Shown here piece by piece: positions 1 through 7,994 of a DNA stretch of 64,000 nucleotides. The DNA lies in contig MKTT01000074.1 in assembly GCA_001898385.1 (NCBI GenBank), forward strand, positions 92,685-156,684. The letters are read 5' to 3'. Position 1 is the first letter of the stretch, and every line of letters begins with the position of its first letter. This DNA is from Planctomycetales bacterium 71-10. GTDB lineage: Bacteria; Planctomycetota; Planctomycetia; Isosphaerales; Isosphaeraceae. The notes beneath the pieces are model-generated. The model saw only the letters and a program-made list of their open reading frames with translations, was not told the DNA's origin and ran no database searches. The translations under genes and the position numbers were made by a program.

Positions 1-690
1 CGGATCCAGGCCGCCGAGATAGCGGCGGTCGCGGTCGGTCAGGGCCTCGCAGCGCAGGTACTTGAGCAGCCGGGCGTGGATGGCCGGGTCGCCGGCCTGG
101 AGGTAGAGCATCGCCTGCATCAGGTAGACGTCGACGTCCTTCAGCCGCGGGTCGCGGATCAGGGCGTCGGCCAGGTCGGCGACGAGGGCGTCGATCGCGG
201 CCTGGCCCGCCTCCCCCTCGCGGAGCCGGTCGACGGCCTCGCGGCCGGCGTCGGGGAGCAGGGCGACGAGGCGGTCGGAGAGCCGCCGCAGGCCGGACTC
301 GGGGTCGCGGCCCTCGAAGTACGGGCGGTCGAGCGAGTCGATGACGTTGTTGAGGGCGTAGCGGGCGTAGTCGCCGGTGTATGAGGTCATCTGCATGTAC
401 GCGCAGTATCCGAGGCCCTCGCCGTGGAGCTTGCCGCGGAACGCGCGCATCAGGTGGGTCTTGCCGCTGCCCGACTCCCCCAGCAGGAGCAGCAGCCGGC
501 CCGTCGAGGGCCCGTCGGCGGCGGCCGTCCGAGCGACGGCCCGGTCGAACCAGGAGCGGACGCGGCCGTGGATGGTCCGGACGTCGAACGGGTCGGGACG
601 CCAGACGTCCGTGGCCGTCGCGACCGCATGGAACGGGTCGGCGGCCGTGGGCGAGCAGAACGCGGCGACGCGGGATCCGGCCTGGCTCAT
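1..690 (-). CDS. P-loop ATPase, 3' end cut off by window edge
   Basis: This gene is missing from the ORF track because it runs off the left edge. Read leftward from the ATG at 690, it gives an open frame of 230 codons to base 1. A Walker A motif GESGSGKT lies about 50-60 residues in, preceded by LLLLL, as in AAA/STAND-type NTPases. The following segment (YCAYMQMTSYTGDYARYAL) is not one I can place in a named family. Its start overlaps the upstream gene's stop by four bases (ATGA), so the two are almost certainly translated together. The function is unknown; a regulator or conflict-system ATPase is possible but not shown. Confidence 0.75.
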   Translation of the reverse strand, partial: MSQAGSRVAAFCSPTAADPFHAVATATDVWRPDPFDVRTIHGRVRSWFDRAVARTAAADGPSTGRLLLLLGESGSGKTHLMRAFRGKLHGEGLGYCAYMQMTSYTGDYARYALNNVIDSLDRPYFEGRDPESGLRRLSDRLVALLPDAGREAVDRLREGEAGQAAIDALVADLADALIRDPRLKDVDVYLMQAMLYLQAGDPAIHARLLKYLRCEALTDRDRRYLGGLDP

Positions 691-1739
691 GACGCGGCCC
701 CCCGGCCCAGGTCGTCGCGGATGAAGTGGAAACAGGTATTCATGTAGGGGACCTCCGAGAGCAGGACGTCCTCCGGGTTCATCGCCTGGACGAGGTCCGC
801 CCGCGACAGGCTGAGGAGCCGGGCGTTGTTGGCCTCGGCCAGCCGCCGCTTGAACAGGGCGAAGTCGCCCCCCTTGAACGCCGGGTCGTCGCCGAGCGCC
901 CGCCAGACGTGGACGACGAACACCTTGTCGTCGCCGTGCCGGCCCGACTTGCAGCCCCGGGCCGCCTCGCGGACGCGATGGGCGAACTCGGCCAGTTCGA
1001 GGGGCGGGGCGGGGGGGGCCTCGGGCGCGGGCGCCTCCGGCTCGCCGGCCTCCTCCACGGCCCAGCGGCGGATGACCTCGTCCCGCAGGTCCTTGAAGGG
1101 CCGGCCGGCCGCGCCCAGGCGTTCGGCGATCAGGCGGTCGAGCGACGCCTTGGAGGGGAGGGGGGTGAGCGGGGCGTTGGCCAGGGCCCGGCGGAACAGG
1201 GCGGCCTGGACGGTCTCCAGCGTCACCTTCTCCTTCGGTCCCATCCCCAGGTGCTTGCGCGTCCAGGCGTCCTTCGCCTGCTTGAGCGTCGGCGATCCGC
1301 CCAGCCCCAGCCCGGCCTGGCGGTCGAGCAGCACGGCGCGGAGGACGTCGTCCTTGGCGACGGCCGCCTGGCCGTCGAGCCCCAGGGCCTTCGCCGTCAG
1401 GAGCGACTTCTTGAGGCTCGCCCAGGTGGGCTTCGGCTTCGCGGGGAGTTCCTTCACGCCCAGGGTCGCCAGCGCGGCGCGACGGCCGGCGTCGGTCGCG
1501 GCGAAGGTCGCCGGGGCCCGCGCGGTCTTCCCTTCGGTCCGGACGGCCAGCCCGGCGGCGGCCAGCTTGATGAGCGCCCGGTCGACCACCGCGGCCAGCT
1601 CGGCGCCCGGCCAGCGGCGGCCGAGGATCGGGTCCAGGTCTTTGCGGACGTCGACGGCCTTCGTCCCCTTGACCCCGGCGAGCAGGACGCGGGCGAGGAT
1701 GAGGGACTCGACGGGGGGGATCTGTTCTGGCGTCGTCAT
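687..1739 (-). CDS. Unknown protein coupled to the P-loop ATPase
   Basis: This 350-residue protein has no signal peptide or membrane segment. The N-terminal 90 residues (VESLILARVLLAGVKG..., then DRALIKLAAAGLAVR) look like a winged-helix or helical DNA-binding fold. A middle Pro/Ala/Glu linker follows (EAGEPEAPAPEAPPAPP), then a C-terminal domain with VHVWRALGDDPAFKGGDFALFKRRL. I do not recognise a named family. Its stop overlaps the start of the P-loop ATPase (ATGA), so the pair is a unit in which this protein may be the adaptor or regulator of the ATPase. That role is inference from gene order only. Confidence 0.7.
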   Translation of the reverse strand: MTTPEQIPPVESLILARVLLAGVKGTKAVDVRKDLDPILGRRWPGAELAAVVDRALIKLAAAGLAVRTEGKTARAPATFAATDAGRRAALATLGVKELPAKPKPTWASLKKSLLTAKALGLDGQAAVAKDDVLRAVLLDRQAGLGLGGSPTLKQAKDAWTRKHLGMGPKEKVTLETVQAALFRRALANAPLTPLPSKASLDRLIAERLGAAGRPFKDLRDEVIRRWAVEEAGEPEAPAPEAPPAPPLELAEFAHRVREAARGCKSGRHGDDKVFVVHVWRALGDDPAFKGGDFALFKRRLAEANNARLLSLSRADLVQAMNPEDVLLSEVPYMNTCFHFIRDDLGRGAAS

Positions 1740-1888
1740 CGGGGTGGATCTCGGTGCGGTCGCGGGGCGGCCCGTGGCTCCATGATCGCGGCGCGAGGGG
1801 GCCGGGGCAAGCGGGGCCCGGCCCGCGAATGCGCCGCATGGGCCCGGGGTTTGCGGGCTCGTGAGGGCGTTCGCCCGGGTCCGCCCAC

Positions 1889-1917
1889 TTGAGGAGCGAG
1901 GGCCCGGCGGCTACCCT
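1889..1917 (+). promoter_or_regulatory. Putative sigma70-type promoter for sodC
   Basis: TTGAGG, 17 bases, then TACCCT, about 80 bases before the sodC start. The -35 is good and the -10 is weak. Confidence 0.35.
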
Positions 1918-1996
1918 CGGTTCTTCACAGGAGCCCCGCCCGCGATGCGACGCGAGCCGGGCGACGGCAGCCCCCACCCCAGGAGACACGACGACG

Positions 1997-2545
1997 ATGA
2001 CCACCTACCGAACCGCCGCGGCCGTGGCGTTCTGCGGCCTGATCGGCCTGGCCTCGCCGGCCTTCGCCCAGCACGCCGAGGAGAAGAAGGCCCCGGCGAT
2101 CACCAAGGCCGTGGCCATCCTGATCCCGACCAAGGACAGCAAGGTCGAGGGCCGCGTCACCTTCACCGAGGACGGCGGCAAGGTGAAGGTCCACGCCGTC
2201 ATCACCGGCCTGACGCCCGGCAAGCACGGCTTCCACGTCCACGAGTACGGCGTGTGGTCCGAGGACGGCATGGCCTCCGGCGGCCACTTCAACCCCAAGT
2301 CGGAGAAGCACGCCGACGTCACCGCCGCCGAGCGCCACGTCGGCGACCTGGGGAACATCACGGCCGACGAGAACGGCAAGGCCACCCTGGAGTTGGAGGA
2401 CTCGCACCTCAAGTTCCACGGCCCGGCCTCGATCCTCGGCCGCGGCGTCGTCGTCCATGAGAAGGCCGACGACCTGACCACCCAGCCCTCCGGCAACGCG
2501 GGCGGTCGCCTGGCCGTGGGCGTGGTCGGCGTCGCCAAGCCCTGA
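1997..2545 (+). CDS. sodC: Exported Cu/Zn superoxide dismutase
   Basis: This enzyme dismutates superoxide outside the cytoplasm. The ORF track start (1889) is too early. ATG 1997 follows AGGAGA with 10-base spacing and opens a clear signal peptide (MTTYRTAAAVAFCGL...AFAQ), giving 182 residues. The family ligands are present: HVH (copper), HFNP (bridging His), KH and ERHVGD (zinc His and Asp), and VVHEKADD (copper His). The active-site Arg is present in GGRLAVG. The usual disulfide cysteines are both absent: the loop before HFNP has no Cys, and the usual RLACG reads RLAVG. The gene is monocistronic and convergent with the RmlC-like gene. Confidence 0.93.
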   Translation: MTTYRTAAAVAFCGLIGLASPAFAQHAEEKKAPAITKAVAILIPTKDSKVEGRVTFTEDGGKVKVHAVITGLTPGKHGFHVHEYGVWSEDGMASGGHFNPKSEKHADVTAAERHVGDLGNITADENGKATLELEDSHLKFHGPASILGRGVVVHEKADDLTTQPSGNAGGRLAVGVVGVAKP

Positions 2546-2566
2546 TCGGGCCCGGACGAAGGCCGA

Positions 2567-2600
2567 CGGCGGGCGCGGGTGCGCGACGCCCCGCCCGCCG
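2567..2600. terminator. GC-rich hairpin between convergent genes
   Basis: CGGCGGGCG pairs perfectly with CGCCCGCCG across a 16-base loop, between the ends of sodC and the RmlC-like gene. It has no T-run, so it is a possible bidirectional terminator or attenuation structure. Confidence 0.4.
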
Positions 2601-2629
2601 CGTCGTTTCGAATACCGAGGAGCCCGGGT

Positions 2630-3148
2630 TCAGTCCAGGATGAACCGCGGCGGGTCGGCTTCCTCGTGGCGGATCTCGTCGACCGGCTCCTTCTTGCCCC
2701 AGCCGGCGTAGAGGCGGTTGGGGGCGTTGAGGACCAGGCCGGGGACGTCGCCGACGTTGCGGTAGGCGTGGACGACCCCGGGGGGGATCCAGACGGCGGC
2801 CGGGTTGGACTCGCCCATGACCTCGACGTGGCGACGGCCGTAGGTCGGGCTGTCCTTGCGCGTATCCCACAGGTAGAGCTTGAAGTTCGACGGGCCGACG
2901 AAGCCGAAGCCGTCGGTCTGGTCGACGTGCTCGTGGGGGCCGCGGGCGACGCCGGGGAGCGTCGAGGAGATGTAGGTCATGACCGGCCAGCGGTCCTCTT
3001 CCAGTCCGTCGTGGCGGAAGATCTCGATCAGCCACCCACGGTCGTCGCTGAACTTCTTCAGGTGGCGGATCTCGACGCCCTCGATGGGGCCGTCGACGTA
3101 TTCCGTGATCTCTTCGGACAGCATGGTCTGTTCGGACATGCGGCTCAC
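2630..3148 (-). CDS. RmlC-like cupin (dTDP-4-dehydrorhamnose 3,5-epimerase family)
   Basis: This is a 172-residue single-domain cupin of the RmlC superfamily, whose founding members epimerise dTDP-4-keto-6-deoxyglucose for rhamnose synthesis. Seen here are DDRGWL near residue 35, PHEH at about 92, YLWD and IPPGVVHAYRN, which match the cupin barrel and the epimerase His region. No rmlA, rmlB or rmlD lies nearby, so the substrate is uncertain and it may act on another nucleotide sugar. The start is ambiguous between MSRMSEQ and the Met three residues on. Confidence 0.8.
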   Translation of the reverse strand: MSRMSEQTMLSEEITEYVDGPIEGVEIRHLKKFSDDRGWLIEIFRHDGLEEDRWPVMTYISSTLPGVARGPHEHVDQTDGFGFVGPSNFKLYLWDTRKDSPTYGRRHVEVMGESNPAAVWIPPGVVHAYRNVGDVPGLVLNAPNRLYAGWGKKEPVDEIRHEEADPPRFILD

Positions 3149-3298
3149 GTCGGCGATCGTCCCTGACCGCCCCTCCCTGATAGAGAAGAAAAGACCGACG
3201 CCGGGCGTCCGCCCGCCGGCGGAACCTTTCGCCCGGATTCACCATGTTTCCCCGATCCCGCCCGAACGGTCAACACCGGCCGGCGGCGGAATCCGGGC

Positions 3299-3553
3299 TC
3301 ATTCGTATTGCATCGGCCGGACGCGGAGCGGCTGTGGGCGGGTCGAGCGGTTGTAGTCGTTGCCGGCGTAGCCGCCGACGTACATCGGCTTGACGTCCGG
3401 GCGGTCGAGGGCCGGGCGGAACGCGACCCGGCCGTTGGGGCTCGGGCTAGCCGTGTAGGTGCGGTCGCGGGCGCAGCCGGACAGGGCGCAGGCCCCGGCC
3501 AGCCCGAGGACGGCCGCGGCGATGCGACGAAGATGGTGCGGGCGGACATCCAT
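3299..3553 (-). CDS. Small lipoprotein
   Basis: This is an 84-residue protein starting at ATG 3553, preceded by an AGGAAAGG ribosome site. It is embedded in a longer antisense-type ORF of the track (3299..4255), of which only this part is real. The N-terminus is MDVRPHHLRRIAAAVLGLAGACALSGC, a lipoprotein signal with lipobox LSGC. The mature part is short, basic and rich in Pro and Arg (YNRSTRPQPLRVRP). No domain is recognised; it is probably anchored to a membrane. It is transcribed away from the metalloprotease-like gene that follows. Confidence 0.6.
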   Translation of the reverse strand: MDVRPHHLRRIAAAVLGLAGACALSGCARDRTYTASPSPNGRVAFRPALDRPDVKPMYVGGYAGNDYNRSTRPQPLRVRPMQYE

Positions 3554-3830
3554 GGGGAGGGGGCCTTTCCTGTCCTGATACGGTCCTGACGACTCCTCGC
3601 CTCTCATTATCGGCGCGACCGGCAGACCGGCTTGACCCCGGCCGCGTCCGCCCGAACCGGGGCCGGAAAAGCTCAAGTCCGACGCCCCGCCACGGAAGCC
3701 GGACGACCCTCGCAATCGGCTCAAGCCGCACGACGGCGGGGGCCGATCGAAAAGCCTGTCGCGCCCCGGCCGGGCAGCCGTCGGGTCGCCGGGGGATGCG
3801 CGGCAAGGTGCCGGCGGGGAAGGGGTTGGG

Positions 3831-5657
3831 ATGACGAAGCGTTCCGGACGTCGGACCTTGCGGGCCCTGGCCTCGGCGCTGCTGGCGCTGGGGCCGGCCG
3901 CGTCCGGCCCGAGGCCCGCCCGCGCCGACGACCCCTGGCGACCGGGCCGGCCGGTGCCGATCGCCGTGCACGAGGGGGTCGCCGCGTTCGACGTCCCCGC
4001 CGACGCCCCGGCCGGCGACCTGCTGGTCGTGGTCTCGTCGCTGGCCCGCGAGGCCGGGCCGTTCCCGGTGCGGCTCTCGACCCGGCCCGTCGACCGGGCG
4101 ACCCCCCCCGAACTCGCCGCGGAAGCCCCCGCGCGGCCCCCTCGGCTGGCCGCGCCCGCCGTCGAGGCCGATCCGCCGGCCCCCATCCTCCCGCCGGAGC
4201 CGCATCGCGACTTCCACATCATGACCCGCGAGGGGGACGTCGGGGTCGCCTCCAACTACGAGAAGGTGGCGGGGACGCTCCGCGCCGCGGGGGAGCGGGT
4301 GCAGGTTTACGTCGCCGAAGACGACGTCGACCGGGTCGACGCCGAGACGCTGGCCGACGTGGTGGAGACCTTCGACGCCCACGTCCGCCCGGTCGCCGCG
4401 CGGACGATCGGGCTCGCCGAGGACGCCGACGGCGACGGCCGGTTCACCGTCTTCTTCTCCAGCCGCCTGACCCGCCTGGGGGGGGGCCGGCACGCCGTCG
4501 ACGGCTACGTCCGCGTGACCGACCTCGACCCCGCGTTCCCGCCGCCGTTCGGCGACCGCTGCGACGTCATGCACCTGAGCACCGCCCTCCGCGCCGGGCC
4601 GCACCTCCGCACGGTCATGGCCCACGAATACACGCATGCCGTCGTATTCACCCGAAAATCTCTGCGTCGCCCAGCTGGCCCCGGGCCGGTCGTGGAGGAG
4701 GAGGGGTGGCTGGACGAGGCCCTGGCCCACCTGAACGAGGACCTGCACGGATTCGGCCGCTCGAACGTGGACTACCGCGTCAGCGCGTTCCTCTCGCGGC
4801 CCGAGCGCTACCGGCTGCTGGTGGAGGACTACTACGCGGCCGACCTGTTCCGCAGCCACGGCAACCGCGGCAGCACCTACCTGTTCCTCCGCTGGTGCGC
4901 CGACCGCTACGGCCCCGACCTGCTGCCGACGCTCGTCGGCTCGGGCCTGCACGGGACGGCGAACCTGGAGGCGGCGACCGGCCGGCGGTTCGAGGACCTG
5001 TTCCGGGCCTGGGCCTTCGACCTCTACGCCCGGCCCGACGGGGCGGCGTTCGCCGGCTACCGCGCGGCCGGCGCGGAAGCGTGGCCGGCGGCCGGGCCCA
5101 GGCCGTCGCGGGCCGCCGCGGGCCGCGACGACGCCTGGGAGGCGGCCGGCACCAGCCCCCACTATGCGCTGGTCGACCGCGGCCGGGCGGGGGCCGTCCG
5201 GATCCGCGTCGAGGGTCCGCCCGCTTCGGACCTCCAGGTGACGGCCGCGATCCTCCCCGCCGCGCCCCGGCTCGACCTGGCGGCCCGCGCCTACACCTCG
5301 GCCGACGGCTCGCTGATGCTCCGCGCCTCGGCCCGCGAGCGAAGCGGGGCGCCGGTCAAGCTCCTGTCCCTGGCCTGGGAGCCGCTCACGCCCCCCGCCG
5401 ACGCCCATCGCTCGCCGCTCCGGCCGGGCCGGCTCGACCCCGACCGGTTCCGCGCCGCGTTCGGATCGGGCGCGATCCCCGCCGCCGGCTCGCTCGACGC
5501 CCGCCCGATCCGGCTCGACCCCGACGCGACCGCCGGCCCCCTCGTCCTGAAGCTCCTTGCCCTCGCCCCCGACGGCCGGCCCATCACCGCCTGGGCCGCC
5601 CTGGGCGACGAGCCCCCGCCGGCCCTGGCCGTCGGGGACGACCCGGCCCGGCGATGA
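3831..5657 (+). CDS. Secreted zinc-metallopeptidase-like protein (HExxH, gluzincin-type)
   Basis: This 608-residue protein has an N-terminal signal sequence (RRTLRALASALLALGPAASG). The catalytic motif HEYTH sits at about residues 265-269, and a candidate third zinc ligand Glu about 26 residues later in WLDEALAHLNED. The order HExxH...(N/D)E resembles the M30 hyicolysin/MA-clan arrangement. A preceding EDADGDGRFTVFFSSRL segment is also typical of these proteins. The C-terminal 200 residues look like a beta-rich accessory region. Substrate unknown. It begins after a 277-base gap and has no clear operon partner. Confidence 0.75.
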   Translation: MTKRSGRRTLRALASALLALGPAASGPRPARADDPWRPGRPVPIAVHEGVAAFDVPADAPAGDLLVVVSSLAREAGPFPVRLSTRPVDRATPPELAAEAPARPPRLAAPAVEADPPAPILPPEPHRDFHIMTREGDVGVASNYEKVAGTLRAAGERVQVYVAEDDVDRVDAETLADVVETFDAHVRPVAARTIGLAEDADGDGRFTVFFSSRLTRLGGGRHAVDGYVRVTDLDPAFPPPFGDRCDVMHLSTALRAGPHLRTVMAHEYTHAVVFTRKSLRRPAGPGPVVEEEGWLDEALAHLNEDLHGFGRSNVDYRVSAFLSRPERYRLLVEDYYAADLFRSHGNRGSTYLFLRWCADRYGPDLLPTLVGSGLHGTANLEAATGRRFEDLFRAWAFDLYARPDGAAFAGYRAAGAEAWPAAGPRPSRAAAGRDDAWEAAGTSPHYALVDRGRAGAVRIRVEGPPASDLQVTAAILPAAPRLDLAARAYTSADGSLMLRASARERSGAPVKLLSLAWEPLTPPADAHRSPLRPGRLDPDRFRAAFGSGAIPAAGSLDARPIRLDPDATAGPLVLKLLALAPDGRPITAWAALGDEPPPALAVGDDPARR

Positions 5658-6474
5658 TGCGGATCGTCGCGCCGAAGTTGGCTTCGATCGGAGGAACGTG
5701 GCTTCCCAGGGATCGAACTTAAACCCATTAAAAACAGCGACTTATCGATTTCAAAATCTGGGTTGGCTCGTCATTTTCGTTTGTCTCCGTCGACCCCTCG
5801 CCAGACGGCGAAGGGGACTCGACGAAGGCTCGGCGTCGGCTCCGTCGAATAGAATCGGAGGAGGAGCATGCATCCTCCCTTCTCCCCTCGTGGTGCTTTG
5901 TCGAAAACGCTGAGAGCGAGCGTGCATAATCCCTTCTCCCCTTGAGGGAGAAGGTGGCCCGAAGGGCCGGATGAGGGGTGGCGCGACCGGGAGCCGTGGG
6001 ACGCAAAGCCGGGATTCGATGAGGGATGCGGAGGCGATCGACCCCTCATCCGGCCCTGCGGGCCACCTTCTCCCTCAAGGGGAGAAGGATGCTTGTCATC
6101 ACCCTCCTCCGATCGTTTCAACGGGGGGCTCCGGCGTCCGAACGACGCGAGCGAGCCGTCGGAGGATGGACCTCGCCTCGCGGCGTCCTCCTCGCCTAAT
6201 GCCCTGCGGATTGTCAAAGAACGATCAGCCGCCCGATACGATCCGCGGGCCTCGCGGCGCGATTTCATGATTCCGGGCAAGGTTTCGAATTCCTCGCGGC
6301 CGTCGATCGCCTGAACATCCGCATCAAGGCATGGACAAAATCGGCAATCGGGGGCCGGCCAACTATACATCCGTTGACTTAATGCCGATCTGAGGGTTGA
6401 ATCCTGGGGCCCGACGCACTTCCTGTTCGTGCGGACAGGTGCCGAGGGAGAGGATCGGGACGGGAGGTGGACCG
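5658..6474. other. Noncoding repeat-bearing gap
   Basis: No credible gene was found. Bases 5700-5780 are unusually AT-rich for this window. Bases 5931-6090 hold a long inverted repeat (separate entry). The ORFs in the track here are read-through of repeats. The segment before 6475 holds only the ribosome site of the VOC gene. Confidence 0.6.
5931..6090. repeat. Inverted pair of dispersed palindromic repeats
   Basis: The left arm (5931-5979) begins CCCTTCTCCCCTTGAGGGAG and ends GGCCGGATGAGGGGT. The right arm (6041-6090) is nearly its reverse complement. Each arm has its own palindromes. Relatives occur at 63431-63747 and, more distantly, at 40629, so this is a dispersed REP-like family. Confidence 0.8.
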
Positions 6475-6963
6475 ATGGCCGAGACGCTCGAGAAGGGGTT
6501 ACGGACGATCACGCCGCACCTGGTGGTGAAGGGGGGGGCGGAGGCGATCGAGTTCTACAAGAAGGCGTTCGGCGCGAAGGAGGAATTTCGGATGCCGTGG
6601 CCGAGCCCGGACGGCGTGGAGAAGGTGGGCCACGCGACGCTGACGATCGGCGACTCGGTGGTGATGCTGGCCGACGAGTTCCCGGAGCACGGCTCGGTCG
6701 CGCCGACGGCGGGCGGGGCGAGCGTGGTGATCCACCTCCAGTCGCCGGACGTCGACGCGACGATGGCCCAGGCGGCCGAGGCGGGGGCGACGATCACGAT
6801 GCCGGCCGCGGACGTGTTCTGGGGCGACCGCTACGGCAAGCTGATCGACCCGTTCGGCCACCACTGGTCGGTGGCCACCAAGATCGAGGACGTCCCGCCC
6901 GAGGAGCTGAAGAAGCGGATGGACGCGATGTTCGCGGACGGCTCCGACGGCTGCGGGGGGTGA
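6475..6963 (+). CDS. VOC/glyoxalase-fold protein, PhnB-like
   Basis: This is 162 residues from ATG 6475; the track start at 6397 has no ribosome site, whereas GGAGGT lies six bases before 6475. Visible features are TITPHLVVKGGAEAIEFYKKAFGA, LTIGDSVVMLADE and DRYGKLIDPFGHHWSV, the standard PhnB/DUF1428-like VOC layout of two beta-alpha-beta-beta-beta units. Members are metal-binding or catalytically diverse, and many have no assigned substrate. It has no operon partner. A Gly/Cys tail (DGSDGCGG) follows the fold. Confidence 0.85.
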   Translation: MAETLEKGLRTITPHLVVKGGAEAIEFYKKAFGAKEEFRMPWPSPDGVEKVGHATLTIGDSVVMLADEFPEHGSVAPTAGGASVVIHLQSPDVDATMAQAAEAGATITMPAADVFWGDRYGKLIDPFGHHWSVATKIEDVPPEELKKRMDAMFADGSDGCGG

Positions 6964-7055
6964 CCGCGCGAGGCGGGGGACCGATGGGGGCGTCGCGCGT
7001 GACGAGCGTGCGACATCCTCATCTCTCCCGAGTTTCGGGTGATCTTTGAGCCCTT

Positions 7056-7124
7056 GTAGGCTGGGTCGTGACCCAGCCCGGAGAAGGCCGCGGCTCGCTC
7101 CGGCTGGGTCTCGACCCAGCCTAC
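7056..7124. repeat. Palindromic repeat pair (GTAGGCTGGGTC...)
   Basis: GTAGGCTGGGTC at 7056 is matched by its reverse complement GACCCAGCCTAC at 7113-7124. Each half also contains an inner palindrome (GGCTGGGTC/GACCCAGCC). It lies in the gap after the VOC gene and before the HNH stop. It is a second REP-like family, distinct from the one at 5931. Confidence 0.7.
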
Positions 7125-7210
7125 GGGAACCACCCGCAAAACAAGCCGTGACATAGCAAGCGGGGAAAGGCCGTCTAGAACGGCCGCCCCAAAATCCGGG
7201 ATGGTCAGAG

Positions 7211-7972
7211 TTATTCGACCAGTTCCCTTATCGAATTCGCCCTTTCGAGCATGCCCCTCACTTCTTCAATCGATCGACATCGTCCGCCCAGATGGATGAT
7301 CGCGTGACAGTTGGGGCAGACGGGACGCAAGTCTTGGATCGGGTCGACGACATACTCACGACCCATCTCAGACAAGGGCCGAAGGTGATGGACGTGAATG
7401 ACCCGGCCTACGCCATAGACTCGCTCGGAATCGAAGCCGCAGACGCAGCAGACGGCCCCATACCGCTCGATGCATCGACGTCTAGCCTCCGGATTGCGTT
7501 CATATGTGATTGATGAAGTTGGGCATGGCCTCCCTTCGGTGAGAGGCGATGGGGCGAAAGCCTCGTCGCGAGTGGATAGGACGACCGGATCGACCCAACC
7601 CAGCCTCTCAAGAGCCTCCGCGACTTGGGGGAGCATCTGCCAGTAGAATCGCGACCCATCGGCCCAGCCGATCGACCAGACTTCCCAGCCCACGAATCGG
7701 TTCGTTCCTCCTTCTGCCACCTCGATCACGATCCCAGCCTCGTCGGCGAACTGATATCCCAGGCGGCCGTATCGGAGATTCACGAGACGGTGATTCTTGA
7801 TCGATCCCCATCTCGCGATCTCGGAGGCTGTGGCCGTCCGATCAGGGGCGTAATACTGAGCCTGGAACATGCGGATGTGATCGTCGTTGACCAGCCGAGG
7901 CCGCATGGATTCAAGCACGACCGCGTAGACGTCGACCGTCGGGACATTCGACATCCGAAAGACCCGCGGCAT
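7211..7972 (-). CDS. HNH endonuclease-domain protein (McrA-like C-terminus)
   Basis: This 253-residue protein starts at ATG 7972 after GGAGGT. The C-terminal third carries a zinc-braced HNH domain: ERNPEARRRCIERYG, CCVCGF, VHVHHLRPLSEMG, DLRPVCPNCHAIIH. The N-terminal 150 residues include IKNHRLVNLRYGRLGYQ and may be a recognition domain; I do not recognise it. It follows hemA on the same strand after only 22 bases, so it is probably read from the haem operon, an odd place for a nuclease. Restriction of modified DNA is a family possibility, not shown. Confidence 0.85.
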   Translation of the reverse strand: MPRVFRMSNVPTVDVYAVVLESMRPRLVNDDHIRMFQAQYYAPDRTATASEIARWGSIKNHRLVNLRYGRLGYQFADEAGIVIEVAEGGTNRFVGWEVWSIGWADGSRFYWQMLPQVAEALERLGWVDPVVLSTRDEAFAPSPLTEGRPCPTSSITYERNPEARRRCIERYGAVCCVCGFDSERVYGVGRVIHVHHLRPLSEMGREYVVDPIQDLRPVCPNCHAIIHLGGRCRSIEEVRGMLERANSIRELVE

Positions 7973-7994
7973 GATCGACCTCCGGGGAGATGCC

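Noticed and set aside
5690-5760. tRNA-like patch (GGGATCGAAC on the plus strand)
   Set aside because: It resembles a T-arm read on the minus strand, but the flanking bases do not pair as a T-stem and no acceptor, D or anticodon arm can be drawn.
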